Shown: positions 42,928-51,404, counted from the stretch's first letter. The stretch is 64,000 bases of DNA from Roseiarcus sp963732155 (GCA_963732155.1 CAVSYB010000001.1:1-64000); one strand, 5' to 3'. The notes: generated by a model from the letters alone, not told the origin. Translations and numbers: made by a program.

Positions 42928-44454
42928 ATGGCTCGCGTGTTGTTGTATCTGGCGCTGCTTTGCCTGGCCGCCCTCGGCCTGGCCTGGCTCGCCGATCATC
43001 CCGGCCAGGTCGGCGTGACCTGGGGCGGATATCGCGTCGAAACCTCGCTGATGGTCGCGATGGGAGCCGTCGTCGCGCTGGCGATCGTTCTCGCGTTGAT
43101 CTGGGGAGTCATCCGTTTCGTCTTCCGCATCCCTTCGATCGTCGCGCTGGCCAACCGGGCGCGGCGGCGCGAAAAGGGCTTTGCGGCGCTGTCGCACGGC
43201 ATGGTCGCGGTGGGATCGGGCGATGCGCGCGCCGCCGCCCGCCATGCGGCGGAGGCGCATCGGCTGATCGGCGGCGAACCGCTGACCCAATTGTTGCGCG
43301 CGCAGGCGGCGCAACTGGCCGGCGACCGCGAGGGCGCCGAGCGGGCGTTCAGGGATATGCTGCACGGCGCCCATACGCACGCCCTCGGGCTGCGCGGCCT
43401 GCACATCGAAGCGCGCCGGCGCGGCGACCACGAGGCCGCGCTCGGCTATGCGGCCGAGGCGCACAAGGTGGCGGCGCTGCCGTGGGCGGGGCAGGCGGTT
43501 CTCGACGACCGCGCGGCGCAGGGCGACTGGGCGGGCGCGCTGGCGGCGGTCGAGACCAACGCGGCGGCCAAACTGATCGACAAGCCGACCGCCAACCGGT
43601 TGCGCGCGGTGCTGAAGACCGCGCTGGCGCAACAGCGCGCCGAGCGCGAGCCGCAGGCGGCGCTGGCGCTGGCGCAGGAGGCGACGCGCCTCGCGCCGGG
43701 CCTCGTTCCCGCCGCGGCGCTGAACGCCCGCCTCGCCGCGGCCGCCGGCGACTATCGCCGCGCCGCGCGGGTCGTCGAGACCGCCTATGAGCGGACGCCG
43801 CATCCCGATCTCGCGGCGGTCTATTTGCGCATCCGCCCCGGCGATTCGGCGGCCGACCGGCTGACGCGGGCGCGCAACCTCGCGCGCCTTGCGCCCAATG
43901 ATCCGGAAAGCCGCCTCACCGTCGCCCGCGCCGCGCTCGAGGCGCGCGATTTTGCGAGCGCGCGGGCGGCGATCGCGCCGTTGCTGGATCCCGAGGCGTC
44001 CTCGGGGCGCCCGAGCGTGCGCGTTTGCCTGCTGATGGCCGATCTCGAGGAGACCCAGGGCTCGCCGGGCGCCGTTCGCGAATGGCTGGCGCGCGCCGCG
44101 CGGGCGCCGCGCGATGCCGCCTGGGTCGCCGACGGCTTGGTCAGCGATCGCTGGGCGCCGACCTCGCCCGACGGCAAGCTCGACGCCTTCGTCTGGCGCG
44201 CTCCGCAGGAGCGGCTCGGCGCGCCGGACGACGTCGCGCCGCCGGCGGCCGGGGAGCCCCGGCCGGCGCCCGCCCTGGCCGCGCCGCCGCCGCCCGCGCT
44301 CATCGAGGCGCCGCCGGTCGTCGAAGCAACGCCCGCTCCGGCGGGCCCGAGGCTGGTCGCGGTCGCGCCGGCCGATCCCCCGCAGAAGCCGCCGGACGAT
44401 CCCGGCGCCCATCCGGCGCCGGTCAAAAGAAGCGGCTTCCGGCTGTTCTCGTGA
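42928..44454 (+). CDS. HemY-like heme biosynthesis protein
   Basis: 508 residues. Two N-terminal hydrophobic helices (about 4-22 and 38-62) enclose the HemY_N motif LADHPGQVGVTWGGYRVETSLMVA. A long TPR-like helical region (about 75-420) and a Pro/Ala-rich tail follow. HemY proteins are inner-membrane TPR proteins associated with tetrapyrrole synthesis; they are not the oxygen-dependent protoporphyrinogen oxidase of the same name in Gram-positive bacteria. It follows the mitofilin-like gene after 102 bases. Confidence 0.9.
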   Translation: MARVLLYLALLCLAALGLAWLADHPGQVGVTWGGYRVETSLMVAMGAVVALAIVLALIWGVIRFVFRIPSIVALANRARRREKGFAALSHGMVAVGSGDARAAARHAAEAHRLIGGEPLTQLLRAQAAQLAGDREGAERAFRDMLHGAHTHALGLRGLHIEARRRGDHEAALGYAAEAHKVAALPWAGQAVLDDRAAQGDWAGALAAVETNAAAKLIDKPTANRLRAVLKTALAQQRAEREPQAALALAQEATRLAPGLVPAAALNARLAAAAGDYRRAARVVETAYERTPHPDLAAVYLRIRPGDSAADRLTRARNLARLAPNDPESRLTVARAALEARDFASARAAIAPLLDPEASSGRPSVRVCLLMADLEETQGSPGAVREWLARAARAPRDAAWVADGLVSDRWAPTSPDGKLDAFVWRAPQERLGAPDDVAPPAAGEPRPAPALAAPPPPALIEAPPVVEATPAPAGPRLVAVAPADPPQKPPDDPGAHPAPVKRSGFRLFS

Positions 44455-44517
44455 GGCCGCCGGCGATCTTGTCAAGCCGGGGCGTTATGGTTATGAGGTC
44501 TCGCCCGGCGCGCCGGC

Positions 44518-44593
44518 GCCGCAATAGCTCAGCTGGTAGAGCACCTCATTCGTAATGAGGGGGTCGGGGGTTCGAATCCCTCTTGCGGCACCA
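44518..44593 (+). tRNA. tRNA-Thr (anticodon CGT)
   Basis: 76 bases with encoded CCA. The acceptor starts GCCGCAA, the D arm is GCTCAGCTGGTAGAGC, and the anticodon stem CTCAT/ATGAG encloses TCGTA-type loop bases with CGT at 34-36. The T arm is GGGGGTTCGAATCCCTC. It is intact and lies between hemY and the AT-rich repeat. Confidence 0.96.
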
Positions 44594-45083
44594 ACAAAAT
44601 CATATAGTTGACACAATCTTTTAATGCGCGGCGCGCGGTTGGGCGGCGGTCGCGAAAACCGCTCTTTCAAAAATTTGGATGGCGCGCGTTTTGCACGGGT
44701 TTCGCACCGATTTGACACGTCGGCTTTTCGGCGCCTCCCGCGATATCAATGACTTAACGCGGGCAAAAATTTGCAGATTCCAAATATTTCCAAAGCTTTT
44801 CTTGGCGGAATCGAGGAATATCAAGGCGTTGACGACGAAAAAATTTGGAAAAAAACGCGTTTTTTCGGGAATTGTCTCTCAGGACCTCCTTTTCCGTCGG
44901 CTCTCGAAGTCTCCTCTTCGGTCGGTCCGGCAGCCCGCGCCCGCCAATCGTGGATCCAAAATATTGCGCCGGAAAAACTGGAATGTCGAGAAATTGATTC
45001 TTAAGAATCAGAACGAGCCGAGCCTTGCTCCCGATTCGTCGCGGCCGCCCGCGGCGCGACGACCGGCCGTCGATCCGCGTCGC
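44594..45083. other. Intergenic region dominated by an AT-rich repeat
   Basis: 490 bases downstream of tRNA-Thr without a supported gene. Short open frames on both strands (for example one beginning at 44771) encode Lys/Phe-rich peptides that mirror those at the 28-kb repeat copy, which is what a non-coding repeat would produce. Confidence 0.55.
44640..44870 (+). repeat. AT-rich dispersed repeat, copy 2
   Basis: Rich in AAATTTGG-type words, four of them within 200 bases. The stretch 44771-44870 aligns with the minus strand of 27963-28040 (see copy 1). GATTCCAAAT, TTTCCAAA, CTTTTCTTGG and AAAAAATTTGGAA occur in the same order with similar spacing. It starts about 50 bases after the tRNA-Thr gene. 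Confidence 0.65.
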
Positions 45084-45341
45084 CTAATCGCCCGTCCTGG
45101 CCGGATATTTGACGCAGATGGGGCCGCCCTTGCCGGGCAGGCTGCATCGCCATTCCGGGCCGAAGCCCCAATTGGCGGCCTGGCTGAGGGAGCGCCCGTA
45201 GAGGCCGCCGAGCGCCAGCCCGCCGACCGCCAGCAGGGCGAGCCCCACGAGCGCGGCGTTCTTCAGCCGCTCCCGGCGCAGGATGGCGTCGAGTTTGGAA
45301 GCGTTGGTTGCGCCCGTCGCCGGGCGATCGTCGTTCGTCAT
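45084..45341 (-). CDS. Small single-pass membrane protein of unknown function
   Basis: 85 residues. A charged N-terminus (KLDAILRRERLKN) precedes one transmembrane helix (about 28-47, AALVGLALLAVGGLALGGLYG). The C-terminal part, probably outside the cytoplasm, holds two cysteines (EWRCSLPGKGGPICVKYPA) that could form a disulphide. No family is recognised. The gene stands alone between the AT-rich repeat and a hydrolase gene on the same strand. Confidence 0.65.
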   Translation of the reverse strand: MTNDDRPATGATNASKLDAILRRERLKNAALVGLALLAVGGLALGGLYGRSLSQAANWGFGPEWRCSLPGKGGPICVKYPARTGD

Positions 45342-45405
45342 CGCCGTCCCCGCGCAAGCCCGCTGGGAGATTACGGGCTGCCGGCGGCCGGCGCGCGGCG
45401 CCGCC

Positions 45406-46284
45406 TCAGGCGAACCGCTTGACGAAGGCGAGCGTCGTTTCGGCGACTTGGCGCCAGCCGTGATCGATGGTCAGCGAGTGGCCGCGGTTCGGCATTTCGA
45501 CGAATTCGGTGACGCCGGGATTGCGCTGCTGCAATTTGAAGGAGGCGTTGGCGATCGCGAAGGGGACGGTGTGGTCCTTTTCGCCCGAAACGATCAGCAG
45601 CGGGCCGCGCGCCGGATTGTCGGTGTCGACCTTGTCCTCGGTCCACGGGTTGAAATTCGCCGCCGCCGCCTGGAACAACGGGGCGCCGGAGGCCGGCACG
45701 GCGAAGGTCGAGTAAAGCTCCTCGGCCTCCTTCTCCAGCACGGCGTTGGCGAACCCGTAACGGAACTGGTCATAGGTGAGCGGCACGGCGCGGTTGCGGT
45801 TGGCCGGGTTGCCGAGCACCGGCCAGGCCGATTTCAACGCCGAGAAGGGCAGCGGCAGCACGCCGCGGAACGGCGCCGGGTCGATCGCCGTCGTGACCGC
45901 CGCGCAGCCGCGGCCGGCGAGGATCTGCGCCAGCAGGCCGCCGAACGAATGGCCGACGATCGCCGGCTTTCTGGCGAGCTGGCGCACGATATCGTCGAAA
46001 TGATCGGCCACCTGCTTGATCGTCTTGTTGGCGAACACCTCGCGATGGGCGTCCGCCTCGTCGATCGTGTCGGGATCGTCCGGCCAGCCGGGGGTGAGGG
46101 CGACGTAGCCGGCTTCCTCGAACAACTTCGCCCAGCGATCCCAACTGCTGGGCAGCAGCCACAGGCCGTGGACGAAAACGACCGGCTGCTTGCCCGTCGC
46201 ATTGGCCCGCTCGACCTCGCGCATTTCGTGCGCGGTGATCGTCGCCGCTTCGTTCGGGCGTTCCGTCGCGCTGGCGGTGGACAT
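45406..46284 (-). CDS. Alpha/beta hydrolase
   Basis: 292 residues from the ATG at 46284, where AAGGAG is eight bases upstream; the ATG two codons earlier is too close to it. The fold is clear: VVFVHGLWLLPSSW (oxyanion region), the nucleophile S113 in GHSFGG, an Asp in SGEKDHTVP and the His in NRGHSLTIDHGW. There is no signal peptide. Close in pattern to the broad hydrolases annotated as lipase/acyltransferase-like; the substrate is unknown. Confidence 0.85.
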   Translation of the reverse strand: MSTASATERPNEAATITAHEMREVERANATGKQPVVFVHGLWLLPSSWDRWAKLFEEAGYVALTPGWPDDPDTIDEADAHREVFANKTIKQVADHFDDIVRQLARKPAIVGHSFGGLLAQILAGRGCAAVTTAIDPAPFRGVLPLPFSALKSAWPVLGNPANRNRAVPLTYDQFRYGFANAVLEKEAEELYSTFAVPASGAPLFQAAAANFNPWTEDKVDTDNPARGPLLIVSGEKDHTVPFAIANASFKLQQRNPGVTEFVEMPNRGHSLTIDHGWRQVAETTLAFVKRFA

Positions 46285-46814
46285 GAGCATCGCTCCTTCG
46301 TTGCTTCCGTTCGAACCAGCGGACCGTCCGTCCGCTCAATCTCGCCGCCGCAAGCCGGCTCCGACGGCACTGGCGCGAGGACATCCGCGATTGTCCTGGC
46401 TCATGACATATGAGACTCACAGAGGGAGGCGGTTTTGTTCATTGTTTGCTTGGCGGAGCGGAGCGCGAGAGGAATTGGAAGTCAAGGATGCGAGGCGCCG
46501 CCTTCGGCGGCGGCCCTTCGGGCCGTCCTTGAGTTCCAATTCCTCTCGCGCATAATTGCCTCCAAGCATTCAATGAATTTGTGGCGCTGACGTCAGCGCC
46601 AGTCTCAGATGTGTCTGAGCCAGGTCACGATCCGTTTCGTCGCGGCGGCCGGGCGCTCCTCCATCGCCGGGCGGCCCGACTGTCGTATGACGCCGCGTCT
46701 CCGGTCGCCGGCGACCCACGTCGGTCCCGCGGCCAGGCTTCAACCGTATGATTTCTCGCCGCCGAGCGCCAGCGCGGGCACGGTCAAAAGTCCCCCGGCG
46801 AGTCGCGCCGCCGT
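46285..46814. other. Intergenic region containing nested-hairpin element A
   Basis: 530 bases with no supported gene. The first 150 bases hold the upstream region of the hydrolase gene. Hairpin element A (46463-46551) fills the middle. In the remaining 260 bases to the SDR stop codon I see only open-frame shadows that arise from the frameshifted SDR gene. Confidence 0.5.
46463..46551. repeat. Nested-hairpin element A
   Basis: Two 26-base arms (46463-46488 and 46526-46551) are inverted copies with one mismatch. The 37 bases between them form two further GC hairpins: GCCGCC-TTC-GGCGGC and CGGCCC-TTC-GGGCCG. The whole 89-base unit can fold as a three-way junction. The architecture matches element B at 50091-50174, though the sequences differ. 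I know of no family with this exact build. Confidence 0.8.
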
Positions 46815-47517
46815 TCAGAACCGCTCGACCCATGGGCGCAGTTCGACCTCCAGCGACCACGCGCTGCGCGGCTGGCGCAGCACCTCGACATAGGTCTGGG
46901 CGATCGCGTCGGGATCGAGCAGGCTGTCGGGCCGCTCCGGCGGGTCGGGGCGAAGGCTCGAGCGCACCCCGCCGTCGATCACGAAATGCGCGACATGGAT
47001 GCCCTTCGGCCCGAGCTCGCGCGCGGCGCTTTGCGCGAGGCCGCGCAGCGCGAACTTGCCCATCGCGAAAGGCGCCGACAGCGCGAAGCCCTTGACGCTG
47101 GCGGAGGCGCCGGTGAACAGGATCGCGCCGCGCCCGCGCGGAACCATCCGCCGGGCCGCCTGCTGCGCGACCAGGAAACCGCCGAACGCGCTGACCAGGA
47201 TCGCCCGCTCGACGACCGCCGGATCGAGGTCGGCGAGCGGGCCATGGACGCGCAGGCCGGCGTTGTAGACGACGATCTCGGGCTCGCCCATCTCCGCGGT
47301 CGCGTGCTCGAACAGCAGGGCGATGGAATCGACGTGGGCGGCGTCCGCCTCGAACGCGCTCGCGCCGATCTCCGCGACGAGCGGCGCGAGCTTGCCGGTA
47401 TCGCGCGCGGCGAGCGCCGACCTTGACGCCGAGCGCCGACAGCCGGCGCGCCAGCGCCGCGCTGATCCCGGCGCCCGCGCCGACGATCAACGCCGCGCCA
47501 TAGGGGAAGTCGGACAT
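46815..47517 (-). CDS. SDR family oxidoreductase, frameshifted
   Basis: The N-terminal GAALIVGAGAGISAALARRLSALGVKV is the Rossmann start. The frame is then lost, and 46815-47291 carries the rest: VVYNAGLRVHGPLADLDP, ILFTGASASVKGF and KFALRGLAQSAARELGPKGIHVAHFVIDGGV. Removing one base at about 47417 (CC to C on the plus strand) joins them through ALAARDTGKLAPLVAEIGASAFEADAA into one 233-residue SDR. The usual YxxxK has Phe in place of Tyr (FAMGK), as in some members of this glucose-dehydrogenase-like subgroup, so activity is uncertain. The start is the ATG at 47517. Confidence 0.82.
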
Positions 47518-47803
47518 GGGCGGCTCCTGGGGGAGGGAAGGGGACGGAATCATCGCGGGTGCTAGCCTTGGCAAGTGGCAGTGAGTATGACGCTTCACTG
47601 AGCCGGCAAATCTCGGTTTCCTACGGACCAACGGGCAAAAGGAGATTTAGCAAAGTGGCCGGTGCAACTTTGGCCGCTGGCGACCAAACTGTTCGTGTCG
47701 TAGTCGCAGCAGCGAAATAAGTCTTGCCGATCCAGTGATATTCCGGGGGTAGAGAACCTGCGCCCTTTTTCTAGTCCTCAAGTCTCACGCTGTGCCGCCA
47801 AGG

Positions 47804-48424
47804 TCACGCTACCGCCTCCGAAACAGCGCCCCGAAGTGTGATGAAACTGGGAGACCTGGCGAGACCCGGATCAAACTGTCTCCCTACGGCAGTCGCAGCT
47901 TCCACCTTCCTCATCAGACCGCCGGAAAAATATTCCGCGGCCCTCAGGACACGCTCCAGGGCCTCCCAAGTGCCCCCTGTGATTGCATCCGATTGACGAT
48001 ATGGAGCCTGACCTGGAATGAACTTTGACGCCTTTGGATAGGCCTTGCGCACACCCGACCACTCGCCGAAGAACCAGGCCTCCAGTTCCTCTATCGCGAG
48101 ACGATTGACCACTTGCCACGGCGCTCCAGCCGACGCCGTGCGCGTGAGGAGTCCCGCTCGCTGGGCATCCTGCTCCATCCGTCGTTTCAAGGTGACGCGA
48201 TTGTCATCATCGCGATCGACCAGAACAACAACGCGGAAAGACGGCGGCAGCCACTTCGCATAGCCTCGTAGCCGCGCACCGAGCTTTGCAATTAAGTCGC
48301 TCTTCCCCTGATGCGGATGAATAGCGAATGTCGCCTGTCCGTTGAGCATTCGCGGCAGCACTTCGAGCAAGAATGCCTCCATCGACGGCTCTTCGACCAA
48401 AACCTCCAAATGTTCCGCCTTCAT
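47804..48424 (-). CDS. DUF4276 family protein, TOPRIM-like, partner of the AAA ATPase
   Basis: 206 residues from the ATG at 48424, which overlaps the ATPase stop (ATGA). An N-terminal LEVLVEEPSMEAFL with Glu at 11 and 12 and a later VVVLVDRDDDN with D70-x-D72 follow the Glu...Asp-x-Asp pattern of TOPRIM nucleases such as OLD and the PARIS effector AriB. A second helical half follows, with LAIEELEAWFFGEWSGVRKAYP. I take it as a likely metal-dependent nuclease or a related TOPRIM fold; this is inference. Codon use is less GC-biased than the neighbours, suggesting transfer. Together with the ATPase it resembles two-gene defence modules. Confidence 0.8.
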   Translation of the reverse strand: MKAEHLEVLVEEPSMEAFLLEVLPRMLNGQATFAIHPHQGKSDLIAKLGARLRGYAKWLPPSFRVVVLVDRDDDNRVTLKRRMEQDAQRAGLLTRTASAGAPWQVVNRLAIEELEAWFFGEWSGVRKAYPKASKFIPGQAPYRQSDAITGGTWEALERVLRAAEYFSGGLMRKVEAATAVGRQFDPGLARSPSFITLRGAVSEAVA

Positions 48425-49678
48425 TTGACGCTCTTGCGCTTGGAGGATGGAGCCCCTTGGTTCGTCAGCGGATCGCCCACCCCGAAGTGCCCTTCCAGCC
48501 AAAGATGACCAAGCAGGCCGCCCTCGCTCATGAATTCGGGAACCCCCTGAATTTCGGCCGCGAGGACTGCTTGGGTGAATCCGTCGACGTCTCGGTAGAG
48601 CACCCGCACTTCTTCCGGACGCAAAGCATTGATAAAAAAATGGTGAGTGGGTCGTCACCAGAAGTTGGCCGCGTTCGGCCGCTGCGCGGCACTCTTCAGC
48701 GAGTCCATAGAGGAGACGCGGGTGCAGAAAGTTCTCTGGTTCCTCAATGCCAATAAATGGCGGCGGAGAAGGATCGTAAAGCAAGACAAGATAGGCCAGC
48801 ATTTTCAAGGTGCCGTCCGAAGCGAAACGGGCGAGTATTGGATTGTCGAAAGGTGCATCCTTTATTGTCAGTAGCAACCGCCCGTCGGGCATCGCCTCTG
48901 CGAGAACCTTTTCGATGCGCGGTACGCGGGATCGCAGAGTTTCGAAGACTTGAGTTAGCCTATCGGGGTGCCGTTCCCCAAGATACTGAATGACGTTGGC
49001 GAGGTTGTCGCCATTGCGGGACAGCCTTTCTTGCGGGCCAGCCTCTGGCTGCCCGCGTGTGCTATCAATCGAGAGGTAAGAGACGTACCAGCCCGTAATG
49101 AAGTCGCGCAACGCCGCAACACGTGGATGATCGGCGAACTGGCCGAGCGCATTGACCGCAATAAGGTCGGGCGACTGCAGAGGAATGTCTTTGCGCGTGT
49201 CCTGTACGTCTGGAGTCTCACCACTAACAGCCTTTCCGCGCCCCTCTTTGTAATCAAGGAATCTAAACGGCTGGCCATAACTTCCGCGCTTCCAGCGTAG
49301 CCATTCTTCGACCACGATTGGTGAGCCCATTCGTTCGTCCACAGCAAGATGATACGTAATGAGAGGAACCCCGGGCTCGTTATATTTGATTTCTATGACC
49401 AAGGGGCCATCGCAGCCGCGGCTTTTGAGTTCTTTCGCACGACCGCGTCGGTCCCACGCGCGGCGCAAGCCCGACTCGAAGCACTCAGAGAGGAATGCGA
49501 AAACGTCAAAGACTGTGGACTTTCCGCTACCGTTCGGACCCAGAAGAACAGTCAGCGGTGTCAAATTCTTGAATTCGACTCTGCGAAGCGCCCGAAAATT
49601 CTCGACCTTCAGATTTGTGATTCTTGCAGGTCTCCGAGGCTTCCCCGTGGACGAAGACACCGCGCGGCTGGTGCTCAT
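48421..49678 (-). CDS. AAA family ATPase (AAA_15/21, OLD-like), frameshifted
   Basis: From the ATG at 49678. Walker A is VLLGPNGSGKSTVFD, the signature region FASDGTLKMLAYLVLL, Walker B FIGIEEPENFLHP and the H-loop VTTHSPFF. After the H-loop the coding strand has seven T (48634-48640); six would continue INALRPEEVRVLYRDVDGFTQAVLAAEIQGV to a TGA that overlaps the DUF4276 start, giving 418 residues. Read uncorrected, the frame jumps into the DUF4276 gene and mimics a fusion. ATPases of this SMC-like type act as sensors or motors of OLD, PARIS and similar phage-defence systems. The GC content is visibly lower than in the flanks. Confidence 0.85.
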
Positions 49679-50090
49679 AATGTCGCCATCTCTCAAGACG
49701 CAGTGGTATCCTCGGGCCGATGCTAGCTCGTGACAAGCTTTGATTGGCATACTCAATATTCATGTCACCCACTGCCAGACCGGTCAATCGGCTGGGACGG
49801 TGAACGCCGAAGCGAGCTTCGATTCCTCAATCACTTCGAGGCTAGTGGTGAAAATCAATCGGATGAGTCCGACGCGTCGTGAGTTTTTTCAATCGCTTGT
49901 GGTCTTTTCGATGGGCTCGAAGCGTCTGATTCTATCCACTAGGAGATGGAAATCGCGGGACGGGATGGCCATTCCAAAATCCAAGTCTCAAACTGCCCTA
50001 AGGGCCGCGACCCTCCTTCCTGTGTAGAACCGTTACGCTTGGCCACCGCTTCGCCACGCGCCGCGCCGTCGACCTCATGGAGGCGTGAAC

Positions 50091-50174
50091 TTCCGAAGTT
50101 TTGACCTGTCAAAGGCGCGCGTTCGCGCTCCGCCTCCAGTGGTCGGAGACCATTGACAGGTCAAAACTTCGGAA
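50091..50174. repeat. Nested-hairpin element B
   Basis: Two perfect 22-base inverted arms (50091-50112 and 50153-50174). The 40 bases between them contain GCGCG-TT-CGCGC flanked by AGG/CCT pairs, and a perfect hairpin TGGTC-GGA-GACCA that abuts the right arm. The 84-base unit can fold as a three-way junction like element A. It also marks the composition boundary right of the ATPase pair. Confidence 0.8.
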
Positions 50175-50240
50175 AAAAAGAGGCTTCCGTCGGACGAATG
50201 CTCCGCATTCGCCCTGAGAGCTCGGCGGCGCCAAAAAGCA

Positions 50241-50284
50241 AGCGTCGCGATCGCTGGGTTGCTTCGCTCCGCTCGCAATGACGG
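50241..50284. repeat. REP-like dispersed repeat (TTGCTTCGCTCCGCTCGCAATGACG)
   Basis: The stretch GGGTTGCTTCGCTCC followed by GCTCGCAATGACG matches a short repeat I know to be scattered through many Hyphomicrobiales genomes, usually between genes. Only this one copy is evident in the window. Confidence 0.5.
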
Positions 50285-50315
50285 CCTCTCGACTCGGTCG
50301 TCTTCCGACAGGCGC

Positions 50316-50960
50316 TCACTCCGCCGGCGTGAACGAGGTCGAAATGTCGCGGGCGCGAAGCTCGAAGATCGATCCGTCGCTGGTTTCGCTGCGCGAATAG
50401 AGCGAGGTCTTCAGGTCGGGCGAATACCAGACCTCGCTGCGGTTGTTCAGGGGCTTGGCGTTGCTCGTTCCATGGTTGACCTGGAACATCCGCGTCAACG
50501 TGTAGGGGCAGCCGCCGAGTTCGAGTTCGATCTTGCCGTCGAACGAGACCGCGGTGTCGACGTTGGAATAGACCTTGCCGTCCTCGCTCTTCATGACGAC
50601 GTTGAAATCGAACGGCTCGCCGAGCGCGAAATAGTCCTTCGAGGTGTCGATGGAATAGGACGCGGCGCGTGGAACCTTTTCGTTGGTGTCGAAATTCTCG
50701 GTCAGAAAGCCGTTGCCGGTGAACCGCCGGCGCAAAAAGACCTCCGGCGAAAAAATGTCGTAGACCAATGTTTCGCCGGCCTTGCGGTCGACCTGCCGGC
50801 GCATCGGCCTGGCGACCGGTTGCCTGCCCGGCCTGGCGGACGTCGAATCGATGGCGAGTTCGAAGGCGCTCGCCGTCGATTTCAGCGCGGCGCAATCGGG
50901 CGTCTCGGCGGCGGCCGGAGAGGCGGCCAGCAAAGCGAGCCAGGGGAGCCATCGACGCAT
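50316..50960 (-). CDS. Secreted hypothetical protein
   Basis: 214 residues from the ATG at 50960. A short Sec signal (about 1-18, RRWLPWLALLAASPAAA) is followed by a mature, beta-rich protein with two cysteines (PDCAALKS and GGCPYTLTRM). Segments such as LVYDIFSPEVFLRRRF and SEVWYSPDLKTSLYSRSE suggest a lipocalin- or beta-barrel-like fold. It should be periplasmic. I do not recognise a family. It is monocistronic, with its stop near the REP-like repeat. Confidence 0.72.
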   Translation of the reverse strand: MRRWLPWLALLAASPAAAETPDCAALKSTASAFELAIDSTSARPGRQPVARPMRRQVDRKAGETLVYDIFSPEVFLRRRFTGNGFLTENFDTNEKVPRAASYSIDTSKDYFALGEPFDFNVVMKSEDGKVYSNVDTAVSFDGKIELELGGCPYTLTRMFQVNHGTSNAKPLNNRSEVWYSPDLKTSLYSRSETSDGSIFELRARDISTSFTPAE

Positions 50961-51134
50961 CGGCGTTCCTTGCCGCTCATAGATCATCGCGGCGCCGGCG
51001 TTTCATAGCATGGTTTGGCGCCGCCCTTGACGGGATTCCGGCGAACGCCTGCGCCGCGACGCGAAGGCTCGGTTCTTTCGGCGATCGGTGCTAGAGATGG
51101 CGGGCTCATCGCAAGCGGGCGGGGAGACAGGCCC

Positions 51135-51404
51135 ATGAACGTCTATCGGCTGGACCCGATCGAGCCCGGCGATCCATCCTGGCGAAACTCGATCGAAAAG
51201 GACAGCGTCTGGGCCGGCGCCGCGACGCCGGGCGAGGCGCGCCGACTGGTCGCCGACAAGACGAGGCCCGACACGCGCGAAGCCGCCGGGTTGAAATCGC
51301 CCTGGCTGGACGAGGCGCTGACCTCGTGCGTCTGGCAGCCCTCGATGACCCTGATTCGCGGCGGGACCGTCGTCAGGGCGGACGGTAGTCAGGTCGGCGA
51401 CTGA
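51135..51404 (+). CDS. Small hypothetical protein
   Basis: 89 residues from the ATG at 51135 with GGGGAG eight bases upstream. The sequence MNVYRLDPIEPGDPSWRNSIEKDSVWAGA is followed by EARRLVADKT and SPWLDEALTSCVWQPS. A compact cytoplasmic protein seems likely. Similar short proteins are widespread in Hyphomicrobiales, but I can name no function. No signal or membrane segment. Confidence 0.68.
   Translation: MNVYRLDPIEPGDPSWRNSIEKDSVWAGAATPGEARRLVADKTRPDTREAAGLKSPWLDEALTSCVWQPSMTLIRGGTVVRADGSQVGD

Larger units (their letters stand above)
49679..50315. other. Upstream region of the ATPase pair with nested-hairpin element B
   Basis: 637 bases without a supported gene. The first 360 bases are less GC-rich and belong compositionally with the ATPase pair; no clear promoter stands out. 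Hairpin element B (50091-50174) follows. Then come about 65 bases of mixed sequence and a REP-like repeat. GC content returns to the chromosomal level after element B. Confidence 0.5.

Noticed and set aside
48634..48640. Programmed -1 ribosomal frameshift on the T7 tract
   Set aside because: Restoring the ATPase C-terminus requires skipping one base (+1), which does not match the -1 slippery heptamer arrangement in this frame.
47804..49756. A single 650-residue ATPase-DUF4276 fusion protein
   Set aside because: The middle part is out of frame. Removing one T restores the ATPase C-terminus and an ATGA overlap with a separate DUF4276 gene.
46463..50174. Hairpin elements A and B as integron attC sites
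   Set aside because: They lack the RYYYAAC/GTTRRRY ends, the arms are almost perfectly paired rather than bulged, and no integron integrase is present.
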